Assembly: GCA_900772095.1 (NCBI GenBank)
Contig: CAAGQJ010000016.1
Span: 1 to 64,000, forward strand
Source of the DNA: Bacilli bacterium
GTDB lineage: Bacteria > Bacillota_I > Bacilli_A > RF39 > UBA660
Direction: 5' to 3'
DNA: 64,000 nucleotides
Shown here: piece by piece, positions 26,548-35,165 of the stretch
Numbering within the stretch: the stretch's first letter is position 1
Layout: each line of letters starts with the position of its first letter
Position numbers and translations under genes: made by a program
The notes under the pieces: model-generated
Databases searched by the model: none
The model's input: only the letters and a program-made list of their open reading frames with translations
Told to the model about the DNA's origin: nothing

Positions 26548-28185
26548 ATGCAGAAAGATATTTATTCAGGATTAAAATTGGATAACGGAGAGCCCGTATA
26601 TACGCAAGAGTATATCCAGTCTCTACGAGACACTGATAAGAAGCATCCCGACAAGCTGAAGATTATAGCTCAGCGTGGCGGACAGGAGCGTATGCTGTCT
26701 ATAGACGCTGATATTAAGATAGTTGGAGGCTCGCGAGGCGGATCCAAGTCCTTCTCTTCACTCATGGAAGTTCTGAAGGATATCAAGAACCCTGACTTCC
26801 ATGCGACCATCCTGCGAAACGAGAAAGATGACTTGCAGTCGCTGGTAACCGACTCTTATAAACTTTTCTCCCAATTTGGAACTTACAATAAGTCTCAAAA
26901 CGATATGACCTGGAACTTCAATAACGGAGGATGGCTTAAGTTTTCGTACTACGCAGGAGCCTATCAGGATTTCAAGACGCGATTCCAGGGACGACAGTAT
27001 GCGTACGTTTGTATCGATGAGGGTACTCAGTGCCCATACAAGAAGTTCAAGTATCTCTTGACCAACAACCGAAATGCAGCTCATATACGAAACCGCTTCT
27101 GGATTACATGTAACCCTGACCCCGAATCTTGGGTACGAAAGTTCATCGACTGGTGGGTTGACGAAAACGGTTACATCATACCGGAGCGAGACGGAGTTAT
27201 CCGCTATTGTTTCATGGATGGTGATACACCGGACTCAATCTACTGGGGCGACACAAGAGAAGAGGTATACGAGCAGTGCAAGGGTATCATCGATAGCCTT
27301 TGGAAGGACAGCTACGAAGAGCTTGGATACACGAAGCTCGAAATGTTCATCAAGTCAGCAACGTTTATCCGTGCCGACGTATCAGAGAACATCAAGCTTA
27401 TCTCTACAGATGCATCATATATCGCCAACCTTGCCCAGCAGGACGAGGAGCAGCGTATGCGAGACCTGGAAGCCAACTGGAACTGGAAAGCTGCCGGAGA
27501 TGACATGATCAAGATGGAAGACCTTGATGAAATCTACGACAATGCAGAACAGATAGGAGATGGAAAACGCAGAGCTTCTGCCGATATTGCTTTCACCGGC
27601 GGCGATAACTTCGTAATGTGGCTTTGGGAAGGATACCATTGCAAAGACCTCATCGTGTCAAGAATCGACTCAAAGACGCTCGTTTCTGTTGTCCAGACAA
27701 GATTGCGTGAGTGGGGTGTTGAGGAATGTAACTTCACATACGACATGCAGGGCATAGGGCAGTACTTCAAGGGATTCTTCAAAGAAGCGGTTCCATTCAA
27801 CAACCAGGCGGCTCCTATTCCTGCCAATCACCAAGAAGAGGAAGGAATCAAGTACTTATACAAGGACTTAAAGTCTCAATGCGCTTGGTTATTCTACAAG
27901 ATGGTGAAAGAGAAGAAAGTATCCATCGACTCGCAGCTTTTGGAACGAAAGTATTCGGGTGACGGATTCGATAAAGTCCCCCTCAGACAAATTCTCCAAA
28001 AGGAGCGAAAGATGCTCCGACGTGACGAAGACGGAGATGATAGGGGATTCAAACTTATGCCTAAAAAGAAGGCAAAGAAATATGTGGGCCACTCGCCTGA
28101 CTTCTTTGAGTCTTGGTTCTATGTAATGATATTCAGTTTAACAAAAAAGAAACATAAAAAGGTAAAAGGATTATGGAGAATTTAA
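26548..28185 (+). CDS. terL: Terminase large subunit, 545 aa
   Basis: ATP-driven DNA packaging motor and nuclease. The Walker A loop is GGSRGGSKS at about 60-68, Walker B is YAYVCIDEGTQ at about 151-161 with Asp-Glu as metal/catalytic residues, and a coupling-type ITCNPDPES follows. The nuclease domain starts with ADIAFTGGDN near 345 and has HSPDFFESW near 515, with acidic residues expected in an RNase H-like fold. It overlaps the portal start by 13 bases, so the two are translationally coupled. Confidence 0.95.
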   Translation: MQKDIYSGLKLDNGEPVYTQEYIQSLRDTDKKHPDKLKIIAQRGGQERMLSIDADIKIVGGSRGGSKSFSSLMEVLKDIKNPDFHATILRNEKDDLQSLVTDSYKLFSQFGTYNKSQNDMTWNFNNGGWLKFSYYAGAYQDFKTRFQGRQYAYVCIDEGTQCPYKKFKYLLTNNRNAAHIRNRFWITCNPDPESWVRKFIDWWVDENGYIIPERDGVIRYCFMDGDTPDSIYWGDTREEVYEQCKGIIDSLWKDSYEELGYTKLEMFIKSATFIRADVSENIKLISTDASYIANLAQQDEEQRMRDLEANWNWKAAGDDMIKMEDLDEIYDNAEQIGDGKRRASADIAFTGGDNFVMWLWEGYHCKDLIVSRIDSKTLVSVVQTRLREWGVEECNFTYDMQGIGQYFKGFFKEAVPFNNQAAPIPANHQEEEGIKYLYKDLKSQCAWLFYKMVKEKKVSIDSQLLERKYSGDGFDKVPLRQILQKERKMLRRDEDGDDRGFKLMPKKKAKKYVGHSPDFFESWFYVMIFSLTKKKHKKVKGLWRI

Positions 28186-29900
28186 ATTTTAGAGAAATAC
28201 TCGTAAAGAAACCATTCTACGAGCTTAAGCCTGACGGATATATGAGTCACGGCACTTTCTCCGACAAGGTTGGAGACAGGAGCATGCAGAACATGCCTTA
28301 CGACCCCTGTGTATGGAGGGTAAAAACCCAGTCTGACTTCCTTCGTGAGTACTTCACGAGCGGACATAGAATTTGGGACGAGAAAGCATATCCTGATATT
28401 ATTAAGGAAAACCCAGACTGGGATCCAAAAGACCCATCTACGGGGAGCCACTACTACAGACAGCCAATTACAAGGTGTGCTTTTGCCTTCCAACAGGTTA
28501 TCGCGACGAAACATACCCTGCACCTGACCGGAAATGACATCCAATTCGAGCTTGCAGATAGCACGGATGAGCTTGACAAGGAAGAGAAATTTCAAAAGAA
28601 CCTCAATGTCTTCAAGAAGGGGTGGCTTATGCATAACATGGAGATTGCATTCTTCGAAGCAGTAAGCTCTTATATGATAGTTGCTGAAACTGCAACTGTC
28701 GGGTATATTGATAAAGGAAAGTTCGGAGTCAAGGTTCTTTCATTCAAGAATGGCGACTATCTTTATCCGCATTATGATTCAATAACTGGCGAGCTTTCTG
28801 TATTTGCCCGCAAGTATTACGATTTGGATGAAGACGGAAACGCACAGATCGAGTGGGTTGAAGTATGGGATGATACCTATTATTACAGATTCAGGAACGA
28901 TGTCGGAAACAAGAGCGTAACGAAGAAGGCAGTGAACCTCATTAAGGGATTGTTCGGAATGAACGGATATGCTCTTGTTGAGAAAAAGAAACATCACTTC
29001 AACTCGATACCTGTGGCATACATCCGCAACGATGAGGGCCCATGCTGGTCTAACGTTCAGAAAAACATCGAAGATTACGAGGAGGCATTTTCGTACCTTT
29101 GCGAGAACAACAAAGCGTACGCTTTCCCGGTATTCTATATTAAAGGTGATGGTGAGGAAATTTCCATCTCTGGCGACGATATGACAGGAGCGGCCAAGGT
29201 TATCGCTATGAACAACAAGGATAACGATGCAGGATTCCTTAATGGCACAGATGCTTCTGAAGCTTTCGCAACTCAGCTCAATAAGTCGTATGACCTTATC
29301 TATGAACTTTCATTCACGGTAAAGCCACCGGAGTTGAAGTCTGGTGACCTTCCAGGTGTAGCTATCAAGCTTCTCTATTCCCCAGCATTGGAGGTAGCTA
29401 TGAATGACGCTCAGAAATTGCAGCCATTCCTTGATAAACTGGTTGAAATCGCCAAGTTTGGAATCGGATACGAAAACAATGCGACGGCTTCTATTGTTGG
29501 TCTCGATATCAATGCATGGATTGAGCCTTATACACATCAGAACAAGACGGAACTTCTTACAAATCTTGCAACTGCCGTTCAGAACGGATTCCTATCGAAG
29601 CAGACTGCATCGGAGCGTTGTCCTGACTTTCCAAAGAATGCCGAGTGGGAGCGTATCTTGCGTGAAAAGAAGGAAGAGGATCAGCAGGACCTCCTCATGG
29701 ATATACAGCGTGCGGATAACGAAACTGAGAACGCCATCGAGGAGCAGGAAGCTACTGCGAGGATCCAGAACGGAGGCAATGGAAACATTCGTACAGGTAA
29801 CGGAAGGAAGGCAGGAAGGCCTAGCGAGGGTAAGAATACCGATAAATGGGGGAACAAGCCTCAAGAGAATAATTGGAAAAAATACAATCAAACCCATTAA
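28173..29900 (+). CDS. Portal protein, 575 aa
   Basis: Starts MENLNFREILVKKPFYELK. It follows the terminase directly and has the pattern of Bacteroidales portal proteins: an alpha/beta body, a GSDIVDYE-like acidic channel region around residues 300-330 and a PPELKSGDLPGVAIKLLYSP helix-turn near 390. The C-terminus is Gly/Asn/Lys rich and disordered. It forms the dodecameric ring at one capsid vertex through which DNA passes. Confidence 0.9.
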   Translation: MENLNFREILVKKPFYELKPDGYMSHGTFSDKVGDRSMQNMPYDPCVWRVKTQSDFLREYFTSGHRIWDEKAYPDIIKENPDWDPKDPSTGSHYYRQPITRCAFAFQQVIATKHTLHLTGNDIQFELADSTDELDKEEKFQKNLNVFKKGWLMHNMEIAFFEAVSSYMIVAETATVGYIDKGKFGVKVLSFKNGDYLYPHYDSITGELSVFARKYYDLDEDGNAQIEWVEVWDDTYYYRFRNDVGNKSVTKKAVNLIKGLFGMNGYALVEKKKHHFNSIPVAYIRNDEGPCWSNVQKNIEDYEEAFSYLCENNKAYAFPVFYIKGDGEEISISGDDMTGAAKVIAMNNKDNDAGFLNGTDASEAFATQLNKSYDLIYELSFTVKPPELKSGDLPGVAIKLLYSPALEVAMNDAQKLQPFLDKLVEIAKFGIGYENNATASIVGLDINAWIEPYTHQNKTELLTNLATAVQNGFLSKQTASERCPDFPKNAEWERILREKKEEDQQDLLMDIQRADNETENAIEEQEATARIQNGGNGNIRTGNGRKAGRPSEGKNTDKWGNKPQENNWKKYNQTH

Positions 29901-29906
29901 TAGCCT

Positions 29907-30683
29907 ATGGATGAGTTAAAACGTTCTGTCGATTACAGCAGGAAGCGCTTGCAGGCAATCCGAAACTGCGAGGGCCACATATCAGATATTCTCTGGAAAT
30001 CGACACAAAAGGTAATTACCGCAAGTAAGCGATACAGAGGTGCGGGCAGGCTCACTAACGAGTCGGCCCTGCTCTCTTACGCCAAGAATGTTACTGCCGA
30101 TGCAGAGGAGAGCATTAACAGCTACATCTCTGCCTACTCAAAGGCTTCGTGCAAGATTCTAGGGATTGACAGCGAGAACATAGAATCGTTTCTCGTCAGC
30201 GACATCTACGGAAAGACAACATCCGAAAGAAACGCCGTCTATCTCGGTAACTTTGCTGAAGATATTGTGAGGATGATCAAGGCGGGAACATTGATGGGAT
30301 ATTCAGAACAGCAGCTCATTTCTTCCATCCGAACCGGCTACAAGGACCCATACCACACATCAGTCATCACCAAGGCGAAGAGAAAGGACATCAACATCGA
30401 TGTTCCTTCTTACGGAAAGGGCTACTACAAGAACGCCTATCAGAATATCGTAAGAAACGCTTCTCAGGTGATTGCTTTGGCGTGGGGACAGGCAGAGCAG
30501 GAGTATGGGCAGGAGAACAAGGCTATCGGGTTCTATGTCAAGAGAGGAAGCGACTTCCCGTGCTTGATTTGTCAAAACGAAGCCGATGCCGGACTCCATT
30601 CTTTCAAAGATCCATACCCACCATTCCATGTTTCGTGTCAATGTTTTACGGTATTTGCATTCAAGGATAATAAAAAGAAATAA
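29907..30683 (+). CDS. Minor head / head morphogenesis protein (SPP1 gp7 / Mu F-like), 258 aa
   Basis: Starts MDELKRSVDYSRKRLQAIRN. The C-terminus carries FPCLICQNEAD followed by PPFHVSCQC, the Cys/His signature of the phage Mu F-like head morphogenesis family. The N-terminal two thirds is helical. Adjacent to the portal (6-base gap), as expected; such proteins enter the capsid bound to the portal. Confidence 0.85.
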   Translation: MDELKRSVDYSRKRLQAIRNCEGHISDILWKSTQKVITASKRYRGAGRLTNESALLSYAKNVTADAEESINSYISAYSKASCKILGIDSENIESFLVSDIYGKTTSERNAVYLGNFAEDIVRMIKAGTLMGYSEQQLISSIRTGYKDPYHTSVITKAKRKDINIDVPSYGKGYYKNAYQNIVRNASQVIALAWGQAEQEYGQENKAIGFYVKRGSDFPCLICQNEADAGLHSFKDPYPPFHVSCQCFTVFAFKDNKKK

Positions 30684-30687
30684 GATT

Positions 30688-31236
30688 ATGATTGAAGAAA
30701 CAAAAGGATACACGTTATCCGTCGATACATATAAGAAGGCGAAGGCTCTTAAGATGAAAGACCCTCGCTATTATATCTACGCCAGCCTCCGTGGTTCAGG
30801 TATGTCTGTCCGTGACAGCTGGGCCATCGCATTTCAGGGAGAAGGAATAGGTGTGTGGGAGAAATCTTTCCTCGAAAACGAGATGAATAAGCTAGAAGCC
30901 CAGGAGTCCGTTCAGAAGAGAATCGCAGAGGTGCAGGGAAAGAAAGTGAAGAACGAGAACGCCGATGAGCTCACCCAGGAGGAACTTATTAAGGCTACCT
31001 CGAAGGAAGAGATTCTGAGAAACCTCGTTATCGCTCAGCGCAAGCAGAAGTTTGGCTCTCCAGAGTGGCAAAAGACGACAGCCATGATAGCAGACTATTC
31101 TAAGATTAAGCAGGATGAAATTGATACGGAAAACAATGTGGTCCATTACTACATTCCTCTGTCAATGCCTCGATGCTGCGAGGACTGCATTATCTTTAAA
31201 AATGGCCAGGCGACATTCCAAAAGAAGAAGAAATAG
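30688..31236 (+). CDS. Possible terminase small subunit-like protein, 182 aa
   Basis: The ATG at 30688 is chosen since it follows the previous stop after a few bases (TAAGATT). The block DPRYYIYASLRGSGMSVRDS, then an AIAFQGEG motif and a coiled region with SVQKRIAEVQ, resemble the helix-turn-helix plus spacer of small terminases, but weakly. The C-terminus has an unusual Cys-Cys-x-x-Cys (RCCEDC). Last gene of the packaging operon. It could instead be a head accessory factor. Confidence 0.6.
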   Translation: MIEETKGYTLSVDTYKKAKALKMKDPRYYIYASLRGSGMSVRDSWAIAFQGEGIGVWEKSFLENEMNKLEAQESVQKRIAEVQGKKVKNENADELTQEELIKATSKEEILRNLVIAQRKQKFGSPEWQKTTAMIADYSKIKQDEIDTENNVVHYYIPLSMPRCCEDCIIFKNGQATFQKKKK

Positions 31237-31302
31237 TTAAATTCGTGTTAAAGTAACTTTGTTTTACTAGAATTTCTGCAAAACCAAGTACCTTTGCAGG
31301 CA

Positions 31303-31393
31303 GATATACGTTCACAGATTCGTTCTGCTGTTCGTAATTCTGTTTAATTGGTTACGAGGGGTGGTGTCTTCACAGATGCCACCCCTCACTTTT
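31303..31393 (+). ncRNA. Candidate small RNA, about 90 nt, with own promoter and terminator
   Basis: A TACCTTTG box at 31289-31296 precedes a gene-free stretch. A strong intrinsic terminator follows: GAGGGGTGG at 31356-31364 pairing with CCACCCCTC at 31379-31387, then CACTTTTAT. Together they define a short RNA of about 90 bases between the packaging operon and the opposite-facing replication operon. The terminator may also stop read-through from the packaging operon. No family recognised. Confidence 0.55.
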
Positions 31394-31427
31394 ATATTAT
31401 GAAAGTAGAAGAAAAATATAAACTCAA

Positions 31428-31616
31428 TCAGGGATACTTCTCTCCGGTGATGAGTTCAAGCGCAATCCGCACCTGATCTTCAAGCATATCGTCATTAAAC
31501 GTAGGAAGAACGCCGTATGATGGCAGTTTCTTCGTCTCAGCGGCCTCCAAAATGAACTGGAGTGCCTGTACTAGGGAAGTATGGTCTTGAACGACCTCAA
31601 GCAATTTATCGCTCAT
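31428..31616 (-). CDS. Small hypothetical protein, 62 aa
   Basis: The start at 31616 (MSDKLLEVVQDHTSLVQALQ) overlaps the end of the upstream gene by 11 bases. The longer frame would lie inside that gene. The sequence is acidic and helical, with a RIALELITGEKYP C-terminus. Last gene of the leftward replication operon; no family recognised. Confidence 0.65.
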   Translation of the reverse strand: MSDKLLEVVQDHTSLVQALQFILEAAETKKLPSYGVLPTFNDDMLEDQVRIALELITGEKYP

Positions 31617-32160
31617 CCTTGCCTCCTTCCTTCTTAATCTGCTCTGCCATTTCAAGAATAGTCTCGGCGTGCTTGTCGCGGTCGATGACTTCCTGTACGG
31701 CCTCATCGCTCTCCTTGCGAAGCTGCTCTTCTGTCTTGCCCTTGTCAGCAGCAGCATTCAGTCTCGCAGACTCACGGGCAAGGTACTCGTCACGGAGCTT
31801 CAACTTGCCTGCCGTGTATTCTGCATCGCCAGGCAACGATGTATCCGCATACATAAGCTGGGCAAATGCCTCGATGATGTTTCCATCGTCCTTGGAGAAC
31901 TCGTAATGGTCTCCTACAGCCACAGGAACACACTCATCGAGTGCAGCGTACATGGATGTACCGATGGAGTATTCGATTCCCCATGTGCCGGCAATGTTAG
32001 CAATCTTGATGAAAGGCAGCGATCCTCTCTGTAAATGCTTCTTGATCTCAGCAGGGATATCCTCTCTGAGTGAAGCAACCTCTTTCTTAGACAAGCTCTT
32101 ACTGAACTTCAGCACGGTGAAGTGTCTTGTCTTGATAGTCTTTCCAAATGGTAATGCCAT
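31606..32160 (-). CDS. Hypothetical protein, 184 aa
   Basis: Starts MALPFGKTIKTRHFTVLKFS. An N-terminal alpha/beta portion (GTWGIEYSIGTSMYAALDEC near 58-77) is followed by a long charged helix (residues 110-184, Lys/Glu/Arg rich). No recognised domain or membrane segment. It overlaps the downstream gene, so the two are probably translated together. Confidence 0.75.
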   Translation of the reverse strand: MALPFGKTIKTRHFTVLKFSKSLSKKEVASLREDIPAEIKKHLQRGSLPFIKIANIAGTWGIEYSIGTSMYAALDECVPVAVGDHYEFSKDDGNIIEAFAQLMYADTSLPGDAEYTAGKLKLRDEYLARESARLNAAADKGKTEEQLRKESDEAVQEVIDRDKHAETILEMAEQIKKEGGKDER

Positions 32161-32172
32161 GATAACAATATT

Positions 32173-32316
32173 TTAAAGTTCAACTTTTATTTCCTTATAC
32201 TCGAAATCTGTGCAAGATGGATTCTCCTCAGAAGTAAACCTAATCTCATTAGGGTTATTACAAGTTCCATCCTTAAAGAAGAAACAATCCTTGCAAGTGT
32301 AATCAGTCTGCTCCAT
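32173..32316 (-). CDS. Tiny Cys-rich (putative zinc-binding) protein, 47 aa
   Basis: ATG at 32314-32316, stop at 32173-32175. The sequence begins MEQTDYTCKDCFFFKDGTC and later has another Cys (ENPSCTDFE): CxxC-x7-C-x15-C, a small zinc-ribbon-like pattern. It overlaps the upstream gene's end by 14 bases and has intact codons throughout. Such mini zinc proteins are common in phage early operons as regulators; the role here is unknown. Confidence 0.6.
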   Translation of the reverse strand: MEQTDYTCKDCFFFKDGTCNNPNEIRFTSEENPSCTDFEYKEIKVEL

Positions 32317-33004
32317 GTTCCTTACGTTTTTGATATTCCATCAATGTCAAGATACAATAGTTAGCGCAGTCAAGAAGAGCATCTTCCAATGTCTCATTAG
32401 CAACTTGCGCTTCATTATCCTTCAACGTCTTGATACGATTCACTTCCTCTCGTGTCTTTCCGTAGCCGTAGTTGATACCAAGCTCATCATACATCTCAGA
32501 AAAGGCATTTCCGTAGTCGTGATTCTTCTTGATATAGGTTTCTTGCATCTCTCCCGTAATTCTATTAAAGAGCATGACATCTTGCGACATGTCGCGCACT
32601 CCGTTCAGTTTGTTAACGGTTTCTTCTGAAAGATTGTTTGCGCAATTACGCAAATTGATGATTTCTTCCATAGACAACCATTTTTTTCCTGTTTCTGTAA
32701 TAATTCGGTTAAATTCCTCTATACCAAAACAGAATCTTGTGGTAGTCCACTGTTCCTCCAATTTACCAAAAATCGTATTGTGACTATTTCCCATCACAAA
32801 AAACTCACGTACCGTCTCGATTGTAACACGGTTATCTTTTATGTCAACTATCTTGAACAAGACCGGAAGATCCACTTTGTCTTTAAGCAGAACATCGAAT
32901 CCCCCAGATGCTATAGAATGCAAAATCCATCCTCTCTCATCCTTTCCCCTTCTTTCACACAAAGTGAATACAAGACCTACCTTAATATCTTCTTTCTTAA
33001 TCAT
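32303..33004 (-). CDS. DUF1599 / nucleotide modification-associated domain protein, 233 aa
   Basis: The C-terminal half (about 145-230) carries KKNHDYGNAFSEMYDELGI, then RIKTLKDNE and ETLEDALLDCANYCIL, the DUF1599 pattern (nucleotide modification-associated domain 1), related to all-alpha NTP pyrophosphohydrolases. The N-terminal half (KVGLVFTLCERRGKDERGWI) is a separate small beta domain. It may act on nucleotide pools or modified nucleotides during replication. Substrate is unknown; family call is fairly confident. Confidence 0.7.
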   Translation of the reverse strand: MIKKEDIKVGLVFTLCERRGKDERGWILHSIASGGFDVLLKDKVDLPVLFKIVDIKDNRVTIETVREFFVMGNSHNTIFGKLEEQWTTTRFCFGIEEFNRIITETGKKWLSMEEIINLRNCANNLSEETVNKLNGVRDMSQDVMLFNRITGEMQETYIKKNHDYGNAFSEMYDELGINYGYGKTREEVNRIKTLKDNEAQVANETLEDALLDCANYCILTLMEYQKRKEHGAD

Positions 33005-33022
33005 AAGCTATTTCCTTCTATA

Positions 33023-33349
33023 TTAAACCCCAAAACAAAACCAAAGCAGACCATAAACTTTCATTTCTGCTTTCGAAAGTTGCTTAAAGCACTCAAAGTC
33101 ATAGTCCTTATTTACATAAGCCCTAATTGGAGGTGCAAACTCTTTTTGCTTAACTGCTATTGTATATTCCGATTTGTGTGGAAAAACAGAATTCATATCC
33201 TCAATAACCGCACACATAACCATTCCGTTCTCTCGGACATCCGCATTACTTTCTATTTGCTGCTTTAGCTTTCCTACGGAATTATTTAGGAAAAACTCTT
33301 TAGGCGCAAAGTAAATGTCACCAAGTTTTAATTTCTCATTTTTATCCAT
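33023..33349 (-). CDS. Hypothetical protein, 108 aa
   Basis: Starts MDKNEKLKLGDIYFAPKEFF and ends EMKVYGLLWFCFGV. Soluble, mixed alpha/beta, no recognised domain. It sits in the replication operon with short gaps to both neighbours (33004 and 33353). Confidence 0.7.
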   Translation of the reverse strand: MDKNEKLKLGDIYFAPKEFFLNNSVGKLKQQIESNADVRENGMVMCAVIEDMNSVFPHKSEYTIAVKQKEFAPPIRAYVNKDYDFECFKQLSKAEMKVYGLLWFCFGV

Positions 33350-33352
33350 AAG

Positions 33353-33745
33353 CTATTCCTCCTTATCTTTTAGTTCAACGAAATCACCAATACCCAAACG
33401 AGCATTGTTGATGCAAGAAGCAATCCAACCCATCAAGTAGGCAGAAGGCTCTCCGCCGTGTTCCAAGTCAGTATATTCCTCGATGGCATCGCAGACGTGA
33501 GAAGCTTCGTGGCAGCAATAGTTCATCGACATAACCTTCTGACACGGAAACGATACAAGAACGCCACGTCTTCTGTCGCTCTTCCTGACAGCATCGGAAT
33601 ACGTAACGCCGCCGTAATCACTATCGGGAGCATTGCACTTGTCAAAACATGAATCTATCAGCTCTTTCAAGTCTTTACCGATGTGTACCCAAAGTTTCAA
33701 AGGGTAGATTCCGTTTTCGTATTCGTAATATCCTTTCTTCTTCAT
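33353..33745 (-). CDS. Small protein with HExxH zinc-metallopeptidase-like motif, 130 aa
   Basis: Residues about 75-90 read MNYCCHEASHVCDAIEE, a clean HExxH (HEASH), followed about 15 residues later by EHGGEPSAYLMGWI with a Glu that could be the third zinc ligand. The length is that of minimal zincins such as phage ImmA/SprT-like proteins. The target is unknown. Alternatively the motif is structural only. Confidence 0.65.
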   Translation of the reverse strand: MKKKGYYEYENGIYPLKLWVHIGKDLKELIDSCFDKCNAPDSDYGGVTYSDAVRKSDRRRGVLVSFPCQKVMSMNYCCHEASHVCDAIEEYTDLEHGGEPSAYLMGWIASCINNARLGIGDFVELKDKEE

Positions 33746-33753
33746 ATTCTCAA

Positions 33754-34248
33754 CTATTTCTGTTTTGACACAATCTCGATAGCAGACAATAATGTCTTCT
33801 CGCTGATACCTTTTCCACTACCAACACCATCTTTCTCTATTCTTTCAAGAGATTTCTCAATAGAGCAAAAATCATCCTGAGAATTACTTATAAATCCATC
33901 AAGTTCTTCACTTACACTACTGATACAATCGTTGTTTTTTTTAACAATAGCTTCAAGACGACCGAAACACTTGTCGATATAATCCTTCAACCTTTCTTCA
34001 TGCTCTATGATAGTTGCAGAGCTTGTGATTTTACCATTCGCCCAGCACCTCTCTACAGTTTCATAATAATCACCTCTTTCGTCGCTGTGTTTTTTGTCAG
34101 ACACGACTCTTAACCCGACGAAATTTTCTCCATCCATTACCGCATAGACACCATCTCCAAATGGATATAGTTCGGCTTTTTCAATATCAAACCTACTTAC
34201 ACTTTCTTTGTAAGCGACCTTTCCTAAAATATTAACTCTAATCTCCAT
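33754..34248 (-). CDS. Hypothetical protein, 164 aa
   Basis: Starts MEIRVNILGKVAYKESVSRF. The N-terminal ~75 residues look beta-rich; the rest (about 90-160) is a coiled-coil-like helix with SIEKSLERIEKDG. No recognised family. Part of the replication operon. Confidence 0.7.
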   Translation of the reverse strand: MEIRVNILGKVAYKESVSRFDIEKAELYPFGDGVYAVMDGENFVGLRVVSDKKHSDERGDYYETVERCWANGKITSSATIIEHEERLKDYIDKCFGRLEAIVKKNNDCISSVSEELDGFISNSQDDFCSIEKSLERIEKDGVGSGKGISEKTLLSAIEIVSKQK

Positions 34249-34255
34249 ATCTTAA

Positions 34256-34477
34256 CTATTTATTGTGTAACCTTCCAATATGCCACTTTGAGCAAACCTT
34301 GCACAAGTAAGGATGCCAACCGAGTGCATTCAATCTCGGATTCTGATTAAGAAACTCCCAAGCATCATCCTCAGTCTCATAGGCAACCTTCGCCTTCCAG
34401 GAATGAACCTTCTTAGTCCAATGCTCAGGGTCAGGCTTAAACGGAGGAACCTTGTTCGGATTGTGATGTCTTCTCAT
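34256..34477 (-). CDS. Small zinc-ribbon-like protein, 73 aa
   Basis: Very basic N-terminus (MRRHHNPNKVPPFKPDPEHW), then YETEDDAWEFLNQNP, then HPYLCKVCSKWHIGRLH, where CxxC plus two His could bind zinc. Resembles short phage proteins with a central helix and C-terminal zinc knuckle, probably nucleic-acid binding. Confidence 0.65.
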   Translation of the reverse strand: MRRHHNPNKVPPFKPDPEHWTKKVHSWKAKVAYETEDDAWEFLNQNPRLNALGWHPYLCKVCSKWHIGRLHNK

Positions 34478-34479
34478 AA

Positions 34480-34935
34480 TTAAAAAGCTGTATATCTCGT
34501 TCTACGTATAGCTTCTAGCCTTTCACGAGCAGAAAGCCGTCTTTCAAGCGAAGAATCGAACTTTTTGGCTATCTGCTCGAATCTGAAAACCATTAGGTCA
34601 TCCTCAGAAACCTTCCACATCTTCTTCAGCCACTCGTTATTGAGGCGCTCTGTAATTTTTCTTATTCTGTCGCCGTAGAGGATTTCGAGCAGCAGCTCGT
34701 TTAAGCCTTTACTGCATTCAACATCAATGGTGAACTCACCACTGATATTTCCATACCTGAAAGAAGACATCCTACCGCCTGATTCAGCAGCCTTATCTAC
34801 ATACTTCTTAATAGAGCCAGATACCTCTTCTTCGTTGGAGTCCGCAGGTAGCAGCCATATTGTTGACTCTGGCGAAACAACAGCAGGAAACTGACAGTCG
34901 CCTATAAAAAACTCAAAATTACGTTCTTCTCCCAT
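34480..34935 (-). CDS. Hypothetical protein, 151 aa
   Basis: Starts MGEERNFEFFIGDCQFPAVV. Alpha/beta N-terminal half, then a basic helical C-terminus (RLSARERLEAIRRTRYTAF). No recognised domain. Gaps of 2-3 bases to neighbours show it is co-translated in the operon. Confidence 0.7.
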   Translation of the reverse strand: MGEERNFEFFIGDCQFPAVVSPESTIWLLPADSNEEEVSGSIKKYVDKAAESGGRMSSFRYGNISGEFTIDVECSKGLNELLLEILYGDRIRKITERLNNEWLKKMWKVSEDDLMVFRFEQIAKKFDSSLERRLSARERLEAIRRTRYTAF

Positions 34936-34938
34936 AAG

Positions 34939-35145
34939 CTACAAACATTTGAATGAAATACTGTTCAACGTCCTGTTCACCGCAATCTCACTCTCGTTAC
35001 ACATGGTCCTCATGCACTCCAGGGCATCCTCGCGAACAGCAGTCATAATCTCGCTCATCGAAGCGGTGGCCGGAACGATATTCCCGTCAGCCTTCTTCTT
35101 CGTGATACAGGAGATAATCTCCTTGATATATTCCTTGTCTATCAT
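34939..35145 (-). CDS. Small hypothetical protein, 68 aa
   Basis: Starts MIDKEYIKEIISCITKKKAD and has a helical middle (MSEIMTAVREDALECMRTMC). It lies directly behind the helicase-primase gene. No recognised family. Confidence 0.65.
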   Translation of the reverse strand: MIDKEYIKEIISCITKKKADGNIVPATASMSEIMTAVREDALECMRTMCNESEIAVNRTLNSISFKCL

Positions 35146-35165
35146 AGAAATCTGTTTTATAACCG

